This document shows, one piece after another, positions 1-11,270 of a stretch of DNA of 64,000 nucleotides. The stretch is from contig OY821750.1 of the NCBI GenBank assembly GCA_963682055.1, positions 13,766,501 to 13,830,500 of the forward strand, in the 5' to 3' direction. The position numbers were made by a program, and so were the translations under genes. The notes beneath the pieces are model-generated. The model was given only the letters and a program-made list of their open reading frames with translations, had not been told where the DNA came from and searched no databases. Numbering within the stretch: position 1 is the first letter of the stretch; each line of letters begins with the position of its first letter. This DNA is from Primula veris (Eukaryota > Streptophyta > Magnoliopsida > Ericales > Primulaceae).

Positions 1-3000
1 GAAAGGAAATAAAATCTTATCAGTGTCCACTGATGCGGATCAAAGTCATTGATCCATATCAGAACCGACTTTTGACTGCGAATCTAGTTGGTCCACGTTG
101 ACCGGCTGTGTTTTATAAAATAAAGTATTTTTACCTAGTAAGAGCACTACGGCCAGTCATAGTAATAATATTTATAAAATCGTAGCAATTACGAGTTCAC
201 CCATGAGATTAAGTAAAACAATAATAATATATTTATACATGATTTTTCTAGTTTTTTTTATAACGATATGGCTTGCGCCTATTTGTTGTTTAATCTAAAC
301 TACTATAAACTAGAAAAAGAACAACTCATCAACAAGGGTTGTCAATCCCTATCTTTCATTATCCTCAAAAACACAAATCTAATCTAAACAATACTAAAAA
401 TATTAACTAAATATGAACAAACAATAATAAAAAGAATAGGGATAGAAGGATATTACCGAACGGACGAAGTTTAGGGAGAATAAACCACCTTAATAACTCG
501 GTAACAATGGTAGAAGGACGATGATATAGAGAGAAAATATCGAAGGAAGGAGGAACAACAATAATAAAAAAATAAGACAATACAATCATTAAGAGAGAGA
601 ATTACATTGAATGAGGGTTTCTGCCCGGAGGCAACGCCTAAAAAATTACATAAAAACAAATGTATTTATAGTGTCTTGCTCAGAAAATTGTAGAACCTAA
701 TTCCTAATATCCGTTTATTCGAATAAGAGGGTCTTATTCGAATAATGAACTATTTGGCCAATAAAATTGCGACACGTCATTGATTTATGGAGGCAAAAAA
801 TGTTCTTATTCGAAAAAGAAGTCTTGATTCGAATCATCTGGCGGAAAACTGAATTTATTTCCTTTTTGGTTAGATTTATTCCTTACTCCCCAATTTTAGC
901 ATAGTTGACCGAATATAAATTTATTATTTTCTTAATTTAGGTCATTTAGCTCCTCCAACTTATGTATTGAGTCCTTTCATTTCATTTATTCACATATTTA
1001 CACCTAAAAAGGGCAATTTTCACATAAAATAGATAAATGGCTCTGAAACACTTAAGGATAGTAAATGGGCATAAAAACACCTATTTAGTCAATATAAAGT
1101 TGGATTTAATGCTATAATCAATGCCTGAAAATGATAGTTTTTAGGTCTAATCACACCCCCCAACTATCTTGATACTCGCCATCGAGTGTCGCAAGCGGTA
1201 ACTAGGCATAATTAAAATGAGTTTTTAAATACTAAAATAATATAAAAAAAATATACTAACTCACTTTTGTAGGAATCACGATTGCATTTACCGTATGTAA
1301 TAAGTCTTTAAAACTTTAAAGCATAAAATGATGAGTTATAGTCTCGTGAGGGTTTACTAGAACGACACCCACAAACAGATAAGTTTTACCAAACAAAATA
1401 ATGTTACCCTCCCACTCTTATGAGATCATATGAAAACGAGAAAATGCTAAACAATTCATAGTTATATCAAATCATGGTAAGACTTCTAAAGATATCTAGG
1501 GTTTGTTGTTAAAAATGCCTCTTGACCCAAAATAGCTTTGAGTAATATTGCATACGTTGTTGGTCCATTCACCGTCAAGTGTATATTTGTTATTCGTAGT
1601 TCGACAGTTATTTTGAGAAAATCTTTTGCAAATCACCATTTTATTAAACTTGACTATTACTCGTTTTTTAACATAATATGCATACCTCCATTCTATTTCG
1701 CTTACAAGCTTCTGTTTTTTATACTAGCGAATCCATAGGCACTTTGGCCTTTGAGCTCTTATGTTTTATATATATATATACTTTGTAGCCCATTAGCTTT
1801 TTATTTGAGCTCTTTGTCTTCTTTTATCCTCTAACCATTTTACTACACTGTTACTTCTTTATAGCTCTAGGCAACTTTTCTGCCTTTATCTCCCAAAACT
1901 TCTCCCTGTTCGCAAACAAGTACTAGGCCTAGAGACGATGTTCGTTCAATCCCTGTTCACACTTGTGTGAAAATGAGGAATTATTGGGCATTGCTACATA
2001 TTCTTATATATATTTCTATATATATGCCTAAAGGCTTCGTGGTCGTTTAAACAGCATGATCCACTCCTTAAACAGAGTCGCAGGCAAACGTAACAAAGCC
2101 AGACCCACTTCATAATTAAGTAAGTAATAATTAGGTTTTATAAAACATTTGCAATTTTTAGGGACTGTCGCATGAAAATGGATAATCACCAATACACTAT
2201 TAGAACATATTTAGCATGTAACTTATACAATATCAAACCTCACTAAATTAGTGTGAGCAAAATAATTAATAACAAACTAGACGTATCTAAATATTTAAAA
2301 CTATAAAATGATATGAGTATTTTCCGGTTTTCAAATTCTCGCCACATGTTCGCATATAAGAGTAGGTTTCCTATTTTTTCATTTTCTATTTTATCATGCA
2401 AAATGTGACACATGCAAGCTTAACACGAATATATACAACTACACAAAAATAGCTTAAACACGAAAAATATGAACAAAAATAATAAAAGCAGGAGTTTATA
2501 TATTTAATACACCTTAGTGTGCAATGTCGCATTGATGAGCAACTATATATCGGAAAATGCAAGCGATCAAGTTACATCATCCTCTAGTATATCAAAATTG
2601 ATATCCTTCTTACGATCTTGATTGAATTCTCCATAATGAACTGTCTAAAAGAACAATTCAAAAAAAAACATGAAACGCATATGCGGAAGAAATCCATATT
2701 TAATAATATAAACTCTTTAAAAACTCTTTCAAATGAGAGATACAATTAAAATAAAACAAAAATATGGGGGGTTTTTGACACAAAAAACAAGTAAATTTTT
2801 TGAAAAATTCTCCCCATTTAACATGCAATCAACAGTGATGTAGCTCACCCCCAAACTAGCTCGGAGAGTGTCCTCACTGACTAGAGATATCATAAGAAAT
2901 CATTATTGATTTCATGCAAAAAACTAAAAACTACATTCAAACTCAAACATAGTACTACACATTATATATAAATCATAAATAAAATAAAATCAGATTGATG

Positions 3001-3375
3001 GATCTTTTTAAAAAAAAAAATAAACAATTAGGAATACCAACTTTACTTATCTATATCAGGCGGTAGACTAAACAAGCTTCGCCACACTTTCTTCTTCAAC
3101 AAATTGGACACTTGATTATTCCACATGCGGTTGGTTGTGGTCTCGCTTCATTCTTCTTGGGCTTCTTTAAATGGTCGAATGGCCGACTCTTTCTAGTACG
3201 CCAAATAGTTACAAAACAGTCGAGTTTTTTAATCAATGACTTTTATCTTACCTCTCCTTCGACTAGATTTGCCTTTTTTCCGATAAGAGGGTTTTACAGG
3301 GGTCGTGGGCTAAAAACTGCACTTGCTTATCATATTTAAACTACGAATGCTCAACAAACTCTCATGGCAAGGAAG
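1..3375. other. AT-rich region without a recognised gene
   Basis: No reading frame here has recognisable protein features; the longest are under 80 codons and look random. TTATTCGAA-like motifs recur between 700 and 840. The stretches near 1140-1200 and 2780-2880, with C-runs and GCTCACCCCC, resemble non-coding internal sequence of decayed gypsy elements, but that is only an impression. Two AT dinucleotide runs lie near 1770 and 2010. Confidence 0.4.
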
Positions 3376-3876
3376 GGGATATGAACCGTTTAACACCCTC
3401 TACTTTATCAAAAATTCAATTTTCTCTCCTCTACTCTACTTTGTTCATTTTAGGGTCCTGTACAATATCAATCCACTCAATTTTGTACCTCATCCATCAA
3501 TTCCTTCATAAAATGGACGACACGTGCCTGCACGCGACTAACTTTTGCTGCTTTTATAAGTTAGGTTTATGTTTGGTAAGAATTGGGATGAACCGAAGAT
3601 AGAAAATATATTATTCTGTCACTTGTCTTTATTATTATTATTATTATTTTTTATTTATTTATTTGACTTATGTTATAAATGACCAAAATACCCTTGTCGT
3701 TAAAAGAAGTTAATAGAATTTAGTCACGTGTCGTCCATTTTGTGAAGAAATTGATGGATGAGGTACAAAATTGAATGGATTGATATTGTACAGGACACTA
3801 AAATGAACAAAGTAGAGTATAGGGGAGAAAATTGAATTTTTGGTAAAGTACATGGTAGTAAATTGTTCATATCCCG
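3376..3876. mobile_element. Fold-back MITE, probably Mutator-like
   Basis: The two ends form an imperfect inverted repeat of about 165 bp (about 3376-3540 against 3718-3876), starting GGGATATGAAC on each strand. Both sides are flanked by CAAGGAAG, which looks like an 8-9 bp target-site duplication; the exact right boundary is uncertain by two bases. Long arms with a target duplication of this size fit the Mutator superfamily. The interior of about 180 bp is AT-rich and non-coding. Short frames on both strands are only translations of the arms. Confidence 0.6.
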
Positions 3877-3906
3877 ACAAGGAAGCATAAATATCCCCTA
3901 TCAAAC

Positions 3907-5030
3907 TTAGGGTCCTTCCTTAGCCACTCTGTCAAATTGTATCTCGGTGATACATGACTCAGACTCCTTTATATCCACGAGCTCCTCCACATGTCTAACT
4001 ATGGGCTTATCCTGAAGCTTTGCTTTAATGTCCTTTTTTGTGTCGGATCCTACCAAAGGATATTCATTCGTCTTGTCCTTTTTTGCGTCGGATCCTACCA
4101 AAGGATATTCATTCGTCTTACACTTTCCTTCGAGCTCTTTATAAACTCTAACTAAGGGTTTTTCCTTCAACTCCTCTTTAAGCACTATCTTTTTCTCAAT
4201 TTCATTTTTGAAATCCCCTTCCTTGGTTGACTTATCTCTTGGCTTCACCATCCTTTAACCTTGAGCGAAAATTGGTGGCTTTCGATTTGTTGGGAGAGCG
4301 GGTTTGTTACCATGATTGTTTTCCTAAAAAAAATAAAATTTGATAAGGCTTTTAATTACTCTTTGATTTTGAACTAGGTTCTATATTAGGTAAAACATTA
4401 GGTTTGGGCAAATTAAGAATAGGCTCCTCCCAATTTCGTTCTTTTGGTTCATCCATCTTTGCGGTTTCGACTAATTCCTCTTCTTTAGGCTCTATCTCTT
4501 TTGATCAGAGATGCGGTTCTATAGGCAGAAAAGTTGATTGCGGCTTCGGAGTTTGCTTAGATAGGTAAGGCTGTGGTCTTTTATGATCATAGGAAAGATA
4601 ACTTTGGTTATGTCAGAATTTAAATAATGATAAAGGATAAGAGTGAAATTGAGGTACGACGTCTTGCTTCTCTTTCATTGTTCGAATTTCCTCCATCATT
4701 TTTGTATTAGCGCTACCAATCAGTATCAATCTCCTTTTCATCTTACTTTTATACTTCATTGCACACTTTCACAATAGACTCATTACTACCCTCCTCTCCT
4801 AATTTCGTTTTTTTAACCTCCTCAACTTTGTTCATCCTTTCCTTCGCGTCTAGCATCGTGTCTTGATCTTCTTCTGATAACATCATCCAGAGCTTCTGAA
4901 GTCTTGTGCATCGCTCTTTTCCATCAATAACGCCTTAGCAAGCTTGGTAAAACACTCACTTGCAACGGGCTCTATGGGATCGGTTCTATGGGTTCGAGAA
5001 CAAGCTAGGGTAAGGTTACTAAAGACATCC
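3907..5030 (-). pseudogene. Decayed minus-strand coding relic, unidentified
   Basis: A 114-codon frame (3907-4251) is rich in Lys and Glu and contains two 15-residue repeats with the core NEYPLVGSD, from a 45-bp tandem duplication starting at 4042 and 4087. Upstream, coding-like pieces continue in shifting frames, broken by stops, to an ATG near 5030. The composition suggests a retrotransposon gag or spacer protein, but I recognise no domain. It lies just beyond the fold-back MITE. It could also be a chance open stretch in a decayed element. Confidence 0.3.
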
Positions 5031-5948
5031 ATGCTGAGTTAAAAACTCAACACACAGAATTAAGATGAGAAAAAGTGAACTCGAATCAATACAGATAATT
5101 CGAGTTAAGTCTTTCTTATGTCACGTTGACACAACAAAGAGATATAAGGGTTATTAACTCTTATTAGTTTGAACTTCAGAATGAGACTGTTCTAAAATAG
5201 TTAAATTTATTTATTTTTGTATTTTTAGAGCTCTTAAAAGAATTATTCAAAATTAATCAAATAAAAAAAATAAAAATTCAATTTTTTACTTCTTTAAAAG
5301 GAAAACCAGATTCTTGAAATCGGGAAAAATATTTATTTAATTTTTAATTTTTTTAATAATAAATAATATTAAATAAATAAATAAAATACATAAAAAAATA
5401 ACACTAAATATATAAAAAAAAATTTGGGTTTTTTTTTTTAGAAAATAAAAAATAACATATCCTGATTCTTAAGATTAGTAAATTATTTTTATTTTTAATA
5501 TAAAATATTAAAAATAAATAAATAAAAATAAAAATATTTTATTTATTTTTTCATTTAGAAACAAACTGAGATTTAGCTTGACTTTCAAAAAAAAAATCGT
5601 ATCTATTTTAATTAATAAATAAATAATAGTAAATAGTTAACTAATATTATAGAAAAATAAAATTAATAATAAAAAATATTAAATTCTGACTTTAAAAAAT
5701 TAAATGACATTCAGTTTGACTTTAAAAACAATTCTGAATTTTTTTTATTATTTTAATTAATAATATTAAATAAATAATAAAAATATAATAACAAAAATAT
5801 TTTTTTTATTTTTCTTTTTTAGGATAATAACCTGGTTCTAAACTCCCACAAAATAATTTTTTTTAAGTAATTCTTTTTTTTAATTACTAAAATAATAATT
5901 AATAAATAAAAATTTTAATTTAAAAAAAAATTCAATATTCTACCTTCA
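5031..5948. other. Very AT-rich low-complexity stretch
   Basis: From about 5200 the sequence is almost entirely A and T, with many A-runs, T-runs and TAAATAA-type repeats. No gene, RNA or element boundary is visible. It ends where the duplicated LTR/LINE segment begins, at about 5949. Confidence 0.6.
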
Positions 5949-6156
5949 CAATTTTCTACCTTCACAGTTTATAAAAATAGGTTTGTCTGTGTACCGTACG
6001 CCTCGTATTTTGTGGAAGGCCGATCGAACATAAAAAAATTTGAAAGTTTGGTCGTATGTTTACAACCCAATATTCGAGCTTAAACCCTGTTATTCGAACA
6101 AATACCTCAATCTCTTAGATTTTACTCCAATCTCCGTGAGTATCGTGCTGATAACG

Positions 6157-6478
6157 TGTTGTGTGACATATTAGTTCGGTATATATATATATATATATGA
6201 GATATGTATAGATATAGAGAGAGAGATATGAGAGACAAAACACGAATTGTTTATTCATTAATATGAGTGTAAGAGAGATACATCAAGAGACCACTGACCC
6301 TCTTTATATAATAGAGTGTAGGGTTACATATGCTCAGAAAGCCCAAGATAGGCCCAATAGAGTAAGGTCCAAGATGGGAAATAATATCCTACAACAGTAT
6401 GCGATTAGAAAAAATCATAGGAAAACCTATTAAGATAGATCTTAATACTTCTATAGCTTCACATGGGAAAACTCTACA
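6157..6478 (-). mobile_element. Copia LTR with partial leader, minus strand
   Basis: On the minus strand the sequence begins TGTAGAG, carries TATATAAAGAGGG as a TATA region, and ends CACACAACA. It is followed by TTATCAGCACGA and about 200 bp of leader down to 5949. The TG/CA ends and the following TTATCAGCACG motif are typical of plant copia LTR/primer-site junctions. No second LTR or coding region is present, so this is a truncated 5' end. The paralogue is at 21979-22531. Confidence 0.55.
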
Positions 6479-7849
6479 TTTCTGAGAAACGATCTTCGAC
6501 ATCCCATGTGAACCCTAAACCACCGGATCCTCCACTAAGAGATGAAGGAGAAGGAGCTCCCCTATCACTACCACCGAATCAACAACAAGTACATAGCCAT
6601 AAAAAATTATCAATTTTGCGCTAAAGGCGGGCAACGAAATCCTTCCGTGAGACCCCAGTAATGGTCAGTAAGGACTGTTTTGCTCCTTTTTACTATCTTA
6701 TTTTATTGTTATTTATGACGACACTATTCTGGAACTGCCGCGGTGCGAGTAATAATAATTTCCGTAATCATTTGCGTGATCTAGTTAGGCAACATAAGCC
6801 AGATGTTATAGCTTTAATGGAAACAAAAGTTTGTTTTAACAATAATAACTCTCATTTTTTTGAGAAAATTTGCTACTCCGAGAAGTTCATTGTCGATCTC
6901 GTCGGTAGGGTGGGAGGTATCTGATTATTTTGGGACCCCAACCAAGTTCGTATTAAAATCATTAGCCACTCAAATCAAGATATATTTGCATGTAAGTAAG
7001 AATAATTATATATGAGGATTGGCTTCTTTCCGCCGTAAATGCTAGTCCTAGCTCTAGCCTTCAGAAAAAATTATGAGAAAGGATCCAGATAATTTCAAAT
7101 AATGTAGATACCCCTTGGCTCCTAGGAGAAGATTTCAATGAATTCCGAAATGCCGCAGAGAATCGGAGTTTTCGAGACCATCCACCAATCAACCGCATGA
7201 TGGAATTCAACGAGAATATTAATGGTTGTTGGTTGATGGAACTGATCTCTTTGGGTCCCCGATTCACCTGGAATAATAATCGCAATGGGTTGGCTAATGT
7301 TATGAGAAAATTAGACCAGGGTATGTGCAACTCTAGTTGGCAAACTGCGTTTCCTTAAAGTACCATACATGTTTTACCATGTATTTATTCAGATCACTCT
7401 CCACTTATTATGGACATTGAAGGTAAAAAGTCTTACCCTATCTCCAGTAAAGTCTTTCGTTTTCAAGCGGCTTGGCTTGACCACAATTCTTTTCGTAAAG
7501 ACGTAACTGAACATCTCTCTAGTTCCCACCATGAGATCACACAAAAACTTTCTTCTTTAACAGGTTATCTTGATGGTTGGAACAAAGAGGTGTTTGGTAA
7601 TATCTTTAGAACAAAGTGGCATATCTTAGCTAGACTTAACGGCATTCAAATTAGTCAAGGTAAAACGTTTTCTCACAATCTCTACCTCCTTGAAAAACAA
7701 CTTTAAAATGAGTATAAAGCTATTTTACGTCGTGAAGAGGTTTTTTGGTTTCAGAAATCTAGACTCAACTGGTTCTCAAAAGGGGATAGAAATACAAGAT
7801 TTTTTCATATCACTACACTTAATAGAAGAAGAAAGAAAAAAATCAATGC
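6479..7849 (+). pseudogene. LINE (L1-like) 5' part, endonuclease domain, truncated
   Basis: Frames across 6661-7706 encode an APE-type endonuclease: LFWNCRGA and ALMETKV near the N-terminus, DFNE in the middle, and YSDHSPLI near the C-terminus. Linker sequence leading towards a reverse transcriptase follows. Stops break it, including a TGA replacing Trp in GGIW, which the downstream copy still has. Shifts near 6990 and the stops at 7356 and 7704 also interrupt it. Sequence homologous to the other copy stops at 7849, before the RT domain. It cannot be functional. Confidence 0.75.
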
Positions 7850-8314
7850 ATTTAGTTAGACTTGAGTGAGTCTATGCACTTACTTATCACTAAGTGCAAT
7901 TTTAGAGATCAAGCTAAGACTGAGTGGGTTATGCCACGTTACTTCACGTCGTTCCTTATCAACGGTAACGTGCAAATCTCCCCCTAACAACGGGGAGAAC
8001 AGTCTTAGCGATGTCACTTTCGCATATCATGCGGTAAAAAAATCGCTTATCAAGGTTACTCTATCAAATGATAGGCAGGGAATTAATAATCGACTTATGT
8101 CCTCTTCAGAGGTCCATATTTTGATCGCTATAGCGGCTCAATCAAAATATTAATTAAGCACTCTAAACACGCATTAATATGAGACTTCTGGCTCATAACC
8201 AGTAACTAGCTGGTACGCATATGGTGTTTGAGTGTCTATGGGCCTCATAATGGACCAATGTAACAAAATAGCATGACCCCATACGGAAATATAAATCTTG
8301 GTGTGCAAGACCAA
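7850..8314. other. Unidentified spacer before the copia array
   Basis: This 465-bp stretch separates the broken LINE from the first copia LTR. The 95-codon frame at 7866-8153 has no recognisable features. The sequence is less AT-rich than its surroundings and looks like part of an LTR of another element, but I cannot assign it. The five bases before the LTR are ACCAA; no matching duplication can be sought because the array lost its right end. Confidence 0.4.
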
Positions 8315-9508
8315 TGTTGAACGATGTTCTTCTAATCGATTATTTTGATGATAACAATATTTGTAAAACATGATAAAAGCTCGTTTTGCGTACTAATCAT
8401 TTATCGAGTGTGTCAAAGGTTTGAAATGATAGATTACACAAATACGAAGCCAACGGTTCAAGCGGAACCTCAATCGGACTTAAAATGAACAAGTTAAGAG
8501 CCTTCGAACAATGTTGAGAAAACCGAAACATTGCCAGAACAAAAAAACGACTGATCATGAGGCATAAACGACCGATCGTTTATGAGTAAATTTCTTCCTG
8601 TGAGTACACTGCAAAAACGACCGATCGCTAGGCTTAAAACGACCGATCGTTTTAGGTAGAAATTCTTCCAGTGAGTACAGATGAAAAACGACCGATCGTT
8701 TTTCAGAAACGACCGATCGTTTCTGTAGAATTTCAAATTACAGTTTTTTAGCTTATCCTGAAAATTGGGCGAACTGCTGCAAACTAGTGGCTAATCTACT
8801 CAACAACTGCCAACGGTCATGAATTAATTAATGGACCAATTTGGCTCTACAAAAAGCCCCAAAATTCTTTGTGGAAGATCAACCAACATTACATACAACT
8901 TCAAGCTTTCAAATTCAAAGACCATACAAGCTTATACTACTCAATCTTCTCACTTGTATTCATAAAATATTCTCGAGTATATTATTATTGTAATCTTATA
9001 AACATCGAGATATTATTTATTAAGTGAGTGATCCATTCAAATTCAATCTTGTAAAAGAGTAATTTATAAACTCATTTGTGAGCGAGTGATCGGGTAGAGG
9101 CTTGATAAGCAAGTGTAGCTTAAAAGCTCTAGGTCTTTTCATTCGGGAGACTCATATAGTGAGGGGGAGCTTAATCGGTCGATTAGCTCGCTAGGTTGTA
9201 ACCTTGGAAGGAAATTCTAGTACAACACTCGGTAGTGTGAATACCGAGGAGAGGACGTAGGCGCGTTTTGCCGAACCTCTATAACTCTTGTGTTATTTCT
9301 TTTCCCTCAACTTTTACTTTTCGCACTTCTTTATTGCTTATATTTATTGTTTCCATAGATTAAATTAGCAATAATTTGTTAACGAAATTGTTTGAGTTAT
9401 AAAACCCACTAATTAGCTTAATTAATAACCCATAGTTTTTATTCCGTGAAAAACGTACGAAAACCTTATTCACCCCCCCTCTAAGGTTTAGACACCTACG
9501 GACCAACA
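8315..9508 (+). repeat. 5' LTR of the SIRE-like element
   Basis: It begins TGTTGAACGATG and ends GACCAACA, two bases before the primer-binding site. It matches 16842-18034 at about 98.5 percent. Within the U3-like part (8566-8723) it carries a cluster of ACGACCGATCGT motifs. Short minus-strand frames through this LTR repeat NDRSF only because they read through these motifs. Confidence 0.92.
8550..8728. promoter_or_regulatory. Cluster of ACGACCGATCGT motifs in LTR U3
   Basis: Five copies of a near-palindromic motif around CGATCG, plus one degenerate copy (ACGACTGATCAT), are spaced 16-40 bp apart between 8550 and 8723. Two of the spacers share CTTCC(T/A)GTGAGTACA, so part of the array arose by local duplication. 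The 3' LTR has the same cluster at about 17080-17257. Position upstream of the LTR transcription start suggests a protein-binding or enhancer array; this is inference. A similar cluster sits between pol and the envelope-position ORF. Confidence 0.5.
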
Positions 9509-9510
9509 AT

Positions 9511-9522
9511 TGGTATCAGAGC
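9511..9522 (+). other. Primer-binding site, initiator Met tRNA
   Basis: TGGTATCAGAGC, two bases after the 5' LTR, is complementary to the 3' end of plant initiator Met tRNA, which primes minus-strand cDNA synthesis. It occurs again at 18037-18048 after the second LTR. Confidence 0.92.
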
Positions 9523-9574
9523 CTAGCTCTTCTATTTTATAAAATCTAACGATTTTGTAGTTTAAAGATCTGAC

Positions 9575-11248
9575 ATGTCTTCGTACGCCGACTCAAAATC
9601 CATAACTAGGCCCCCATTCTTTGACGGTACTAACTATCCCTATTGGAGAGACCTTATGAAGTATTTTCTATGTGGTTTTGAAATAGACCAATGGATTAGC
9701 ATAAGTAAAGGCTATAAAGAGCCTAGGACAAATGGTCTAGATAAACTTGTAGAAGAACTAGACACGGATGAACGCCTTGCTTTTTCCCTAAATTGTAGGG
9801 CTATGACTTCGATAACTTGTGCGCTCTCGCCTAGTGAATATGATAAGATTTCCAGTTGTGACACCGCTAAGCAAATGTGGGATAAACTAGCTATTATGCA
9901 CGAAGGAACTAGTCAAGTTAAGGACTCTAAAATTAGCATGCTTATTCATGATTATGAATTGTTTAAAGTTGATGATGACGAGTCTATTGCTTCTATGTAC
10001 ACTCGTTTTACTAAAATTACTAACGATCTTAAAAGATTGGAAAAAGTGTATTCTAGCAAGGAGATGGTGACCAAGATCCTAAGAAGTCTACCGAGGAAAT
10101 GGGAATCAAAAGTGACGGCTATATAAGAAGCCAAGGACATGAACACTCTCTCTCTCGACAACCTCATTGGATCCTTAAGCACTCATGAACTCGACATGAC
10201 GACTCGAAAAAGAAGAAAGGCATCGCCTTCAAAAGCACAACAAATAATGATGGCGACAACGATTCCTCTAGTGAGGATGATGAAATGGCACTCTTCGCCA
10301 AACGCTACAACAAGTTTCTAAGTTGGAAAAAGAAGGGCGGACAACGATTTCGGAAAAAAGGAGTATAAGGGAGAGCCTTCCGACAAATCGAACAAAAAGG
10401 ACGAAACCATTTGCTATAAATGTCACAAACCCGGCCATATGCAAAACGAATGTCCCTTGAAGAAAAAGGACAAGTTCGAAAAGAAAAAGGAATACAAGAA
10501 GGCATTCTTGGCCGCATGGGGGAGCGATGATGATAGCTCCGATAGCGACAATGAAGAAGTCGCAAATATATGTCTCATGGCTCGAGACGATGATACCGAG
10601 GATGTAAGCTTTCACTCCTCTAACTCTTCTATTTCTAGTGATGATTGTCTTGATTTAAATGATGTGTTAGCTTCTTTAGAAAAAGCTAGAGGTAAAAACA
10701 AATCGTTTAGAAAAATGCTAATTACTCTACAAGACGAACTCGAGAACTTAGCCATAAAAAATGACTCACTCATGTCTAAAAATGCCGAACTTACCATGGA
10801 AAATGATAAGTTAGTTAAAGACCTTAGTTCATGTAAACTTAAGGCGGATAGCGCCGAACTTACTCTCGCTAAGTTTACTAAGGGAAGTAAAATGCTAAGT
10901 GCTATATTAGCTTCTCAACAAGGCGCGTATGATAAAACCGGTGTAGGTTACAACCCACTCTTAACGGCAAAGCATAAAAACCTATTCACCAAACAAATGA
11001 CGAAAAATGAAAATAGACAACCAAGTTACTCTCGTAAGAACAACTCGTATAAAAATAACCTAGTCTATAATCGTTTTGTTAAACCTAGCTTGCATATTAA
11101 ATATATTACTTGCAATCGTAGTGATCACTATGAGGATTATATATATTGCCCTTATAGATATAAAGTAAATAGTAATGACTTGGTTTGGATTCCAAAGGGT
11201 CGAGACACTAACCCTCAAGGACCCAAAATTGGATTAGGGTACCAATGA
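9575..11248 (+). pseudogene. gag: Copia gag, broken by a stop and frameshifts
   Basis: The first 183 codons (9575-10126) read as a copia Gag N-terminus (start MSSYADSKS, with FDGTNYPYWRD and MWDKL motifs). A TAA then interrupts it, and the coding signal resumes in the same frame with EAKDMNTLSLDNL. A frameshift near 10195 and another near 10365 separate the following acidic linker. The CCHC zinc knuckle CYKCHKPGHMQNEC lies at about 10411-10455, in frame with a 269-codon stretch ending at 11248. Gag forms the cytoplasmic particle; this copy cannot make it whole. The same lesions occur in the partial second copy. Confidence 0.85.
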
Positions 11249-11270
11249 TCGTTTTGTATTGTAGGTATGC

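Larger units (their letters stand above)
5949..7849 (+). repeat. Copy 1 of a duplicated LTR-LINE segment
   Basis: This interval matches 21768-23894 from a shared left boundary to the point where this copy stops abruptly at 7849. By eye the copies are about 98 percent identical outside one MITE insertion and small AT-repeat differences. The segment holds a minus-strand copia LTR fragment and the 5' part of an L1-like LINE. Sharing two unrelated repeats in the same arrangement argues for segmental duplication rather than two independent insertions. Confidence 0.75.

Noticed and set aside
8494..8736. Minus-strand ORFs with repeated NDRSF (also 16924-17262 and 14557-14784)
   Set aside because: They are translations of the CGACCGATCG DNA motif in LTR and spacer, with no independent sign of a protein.
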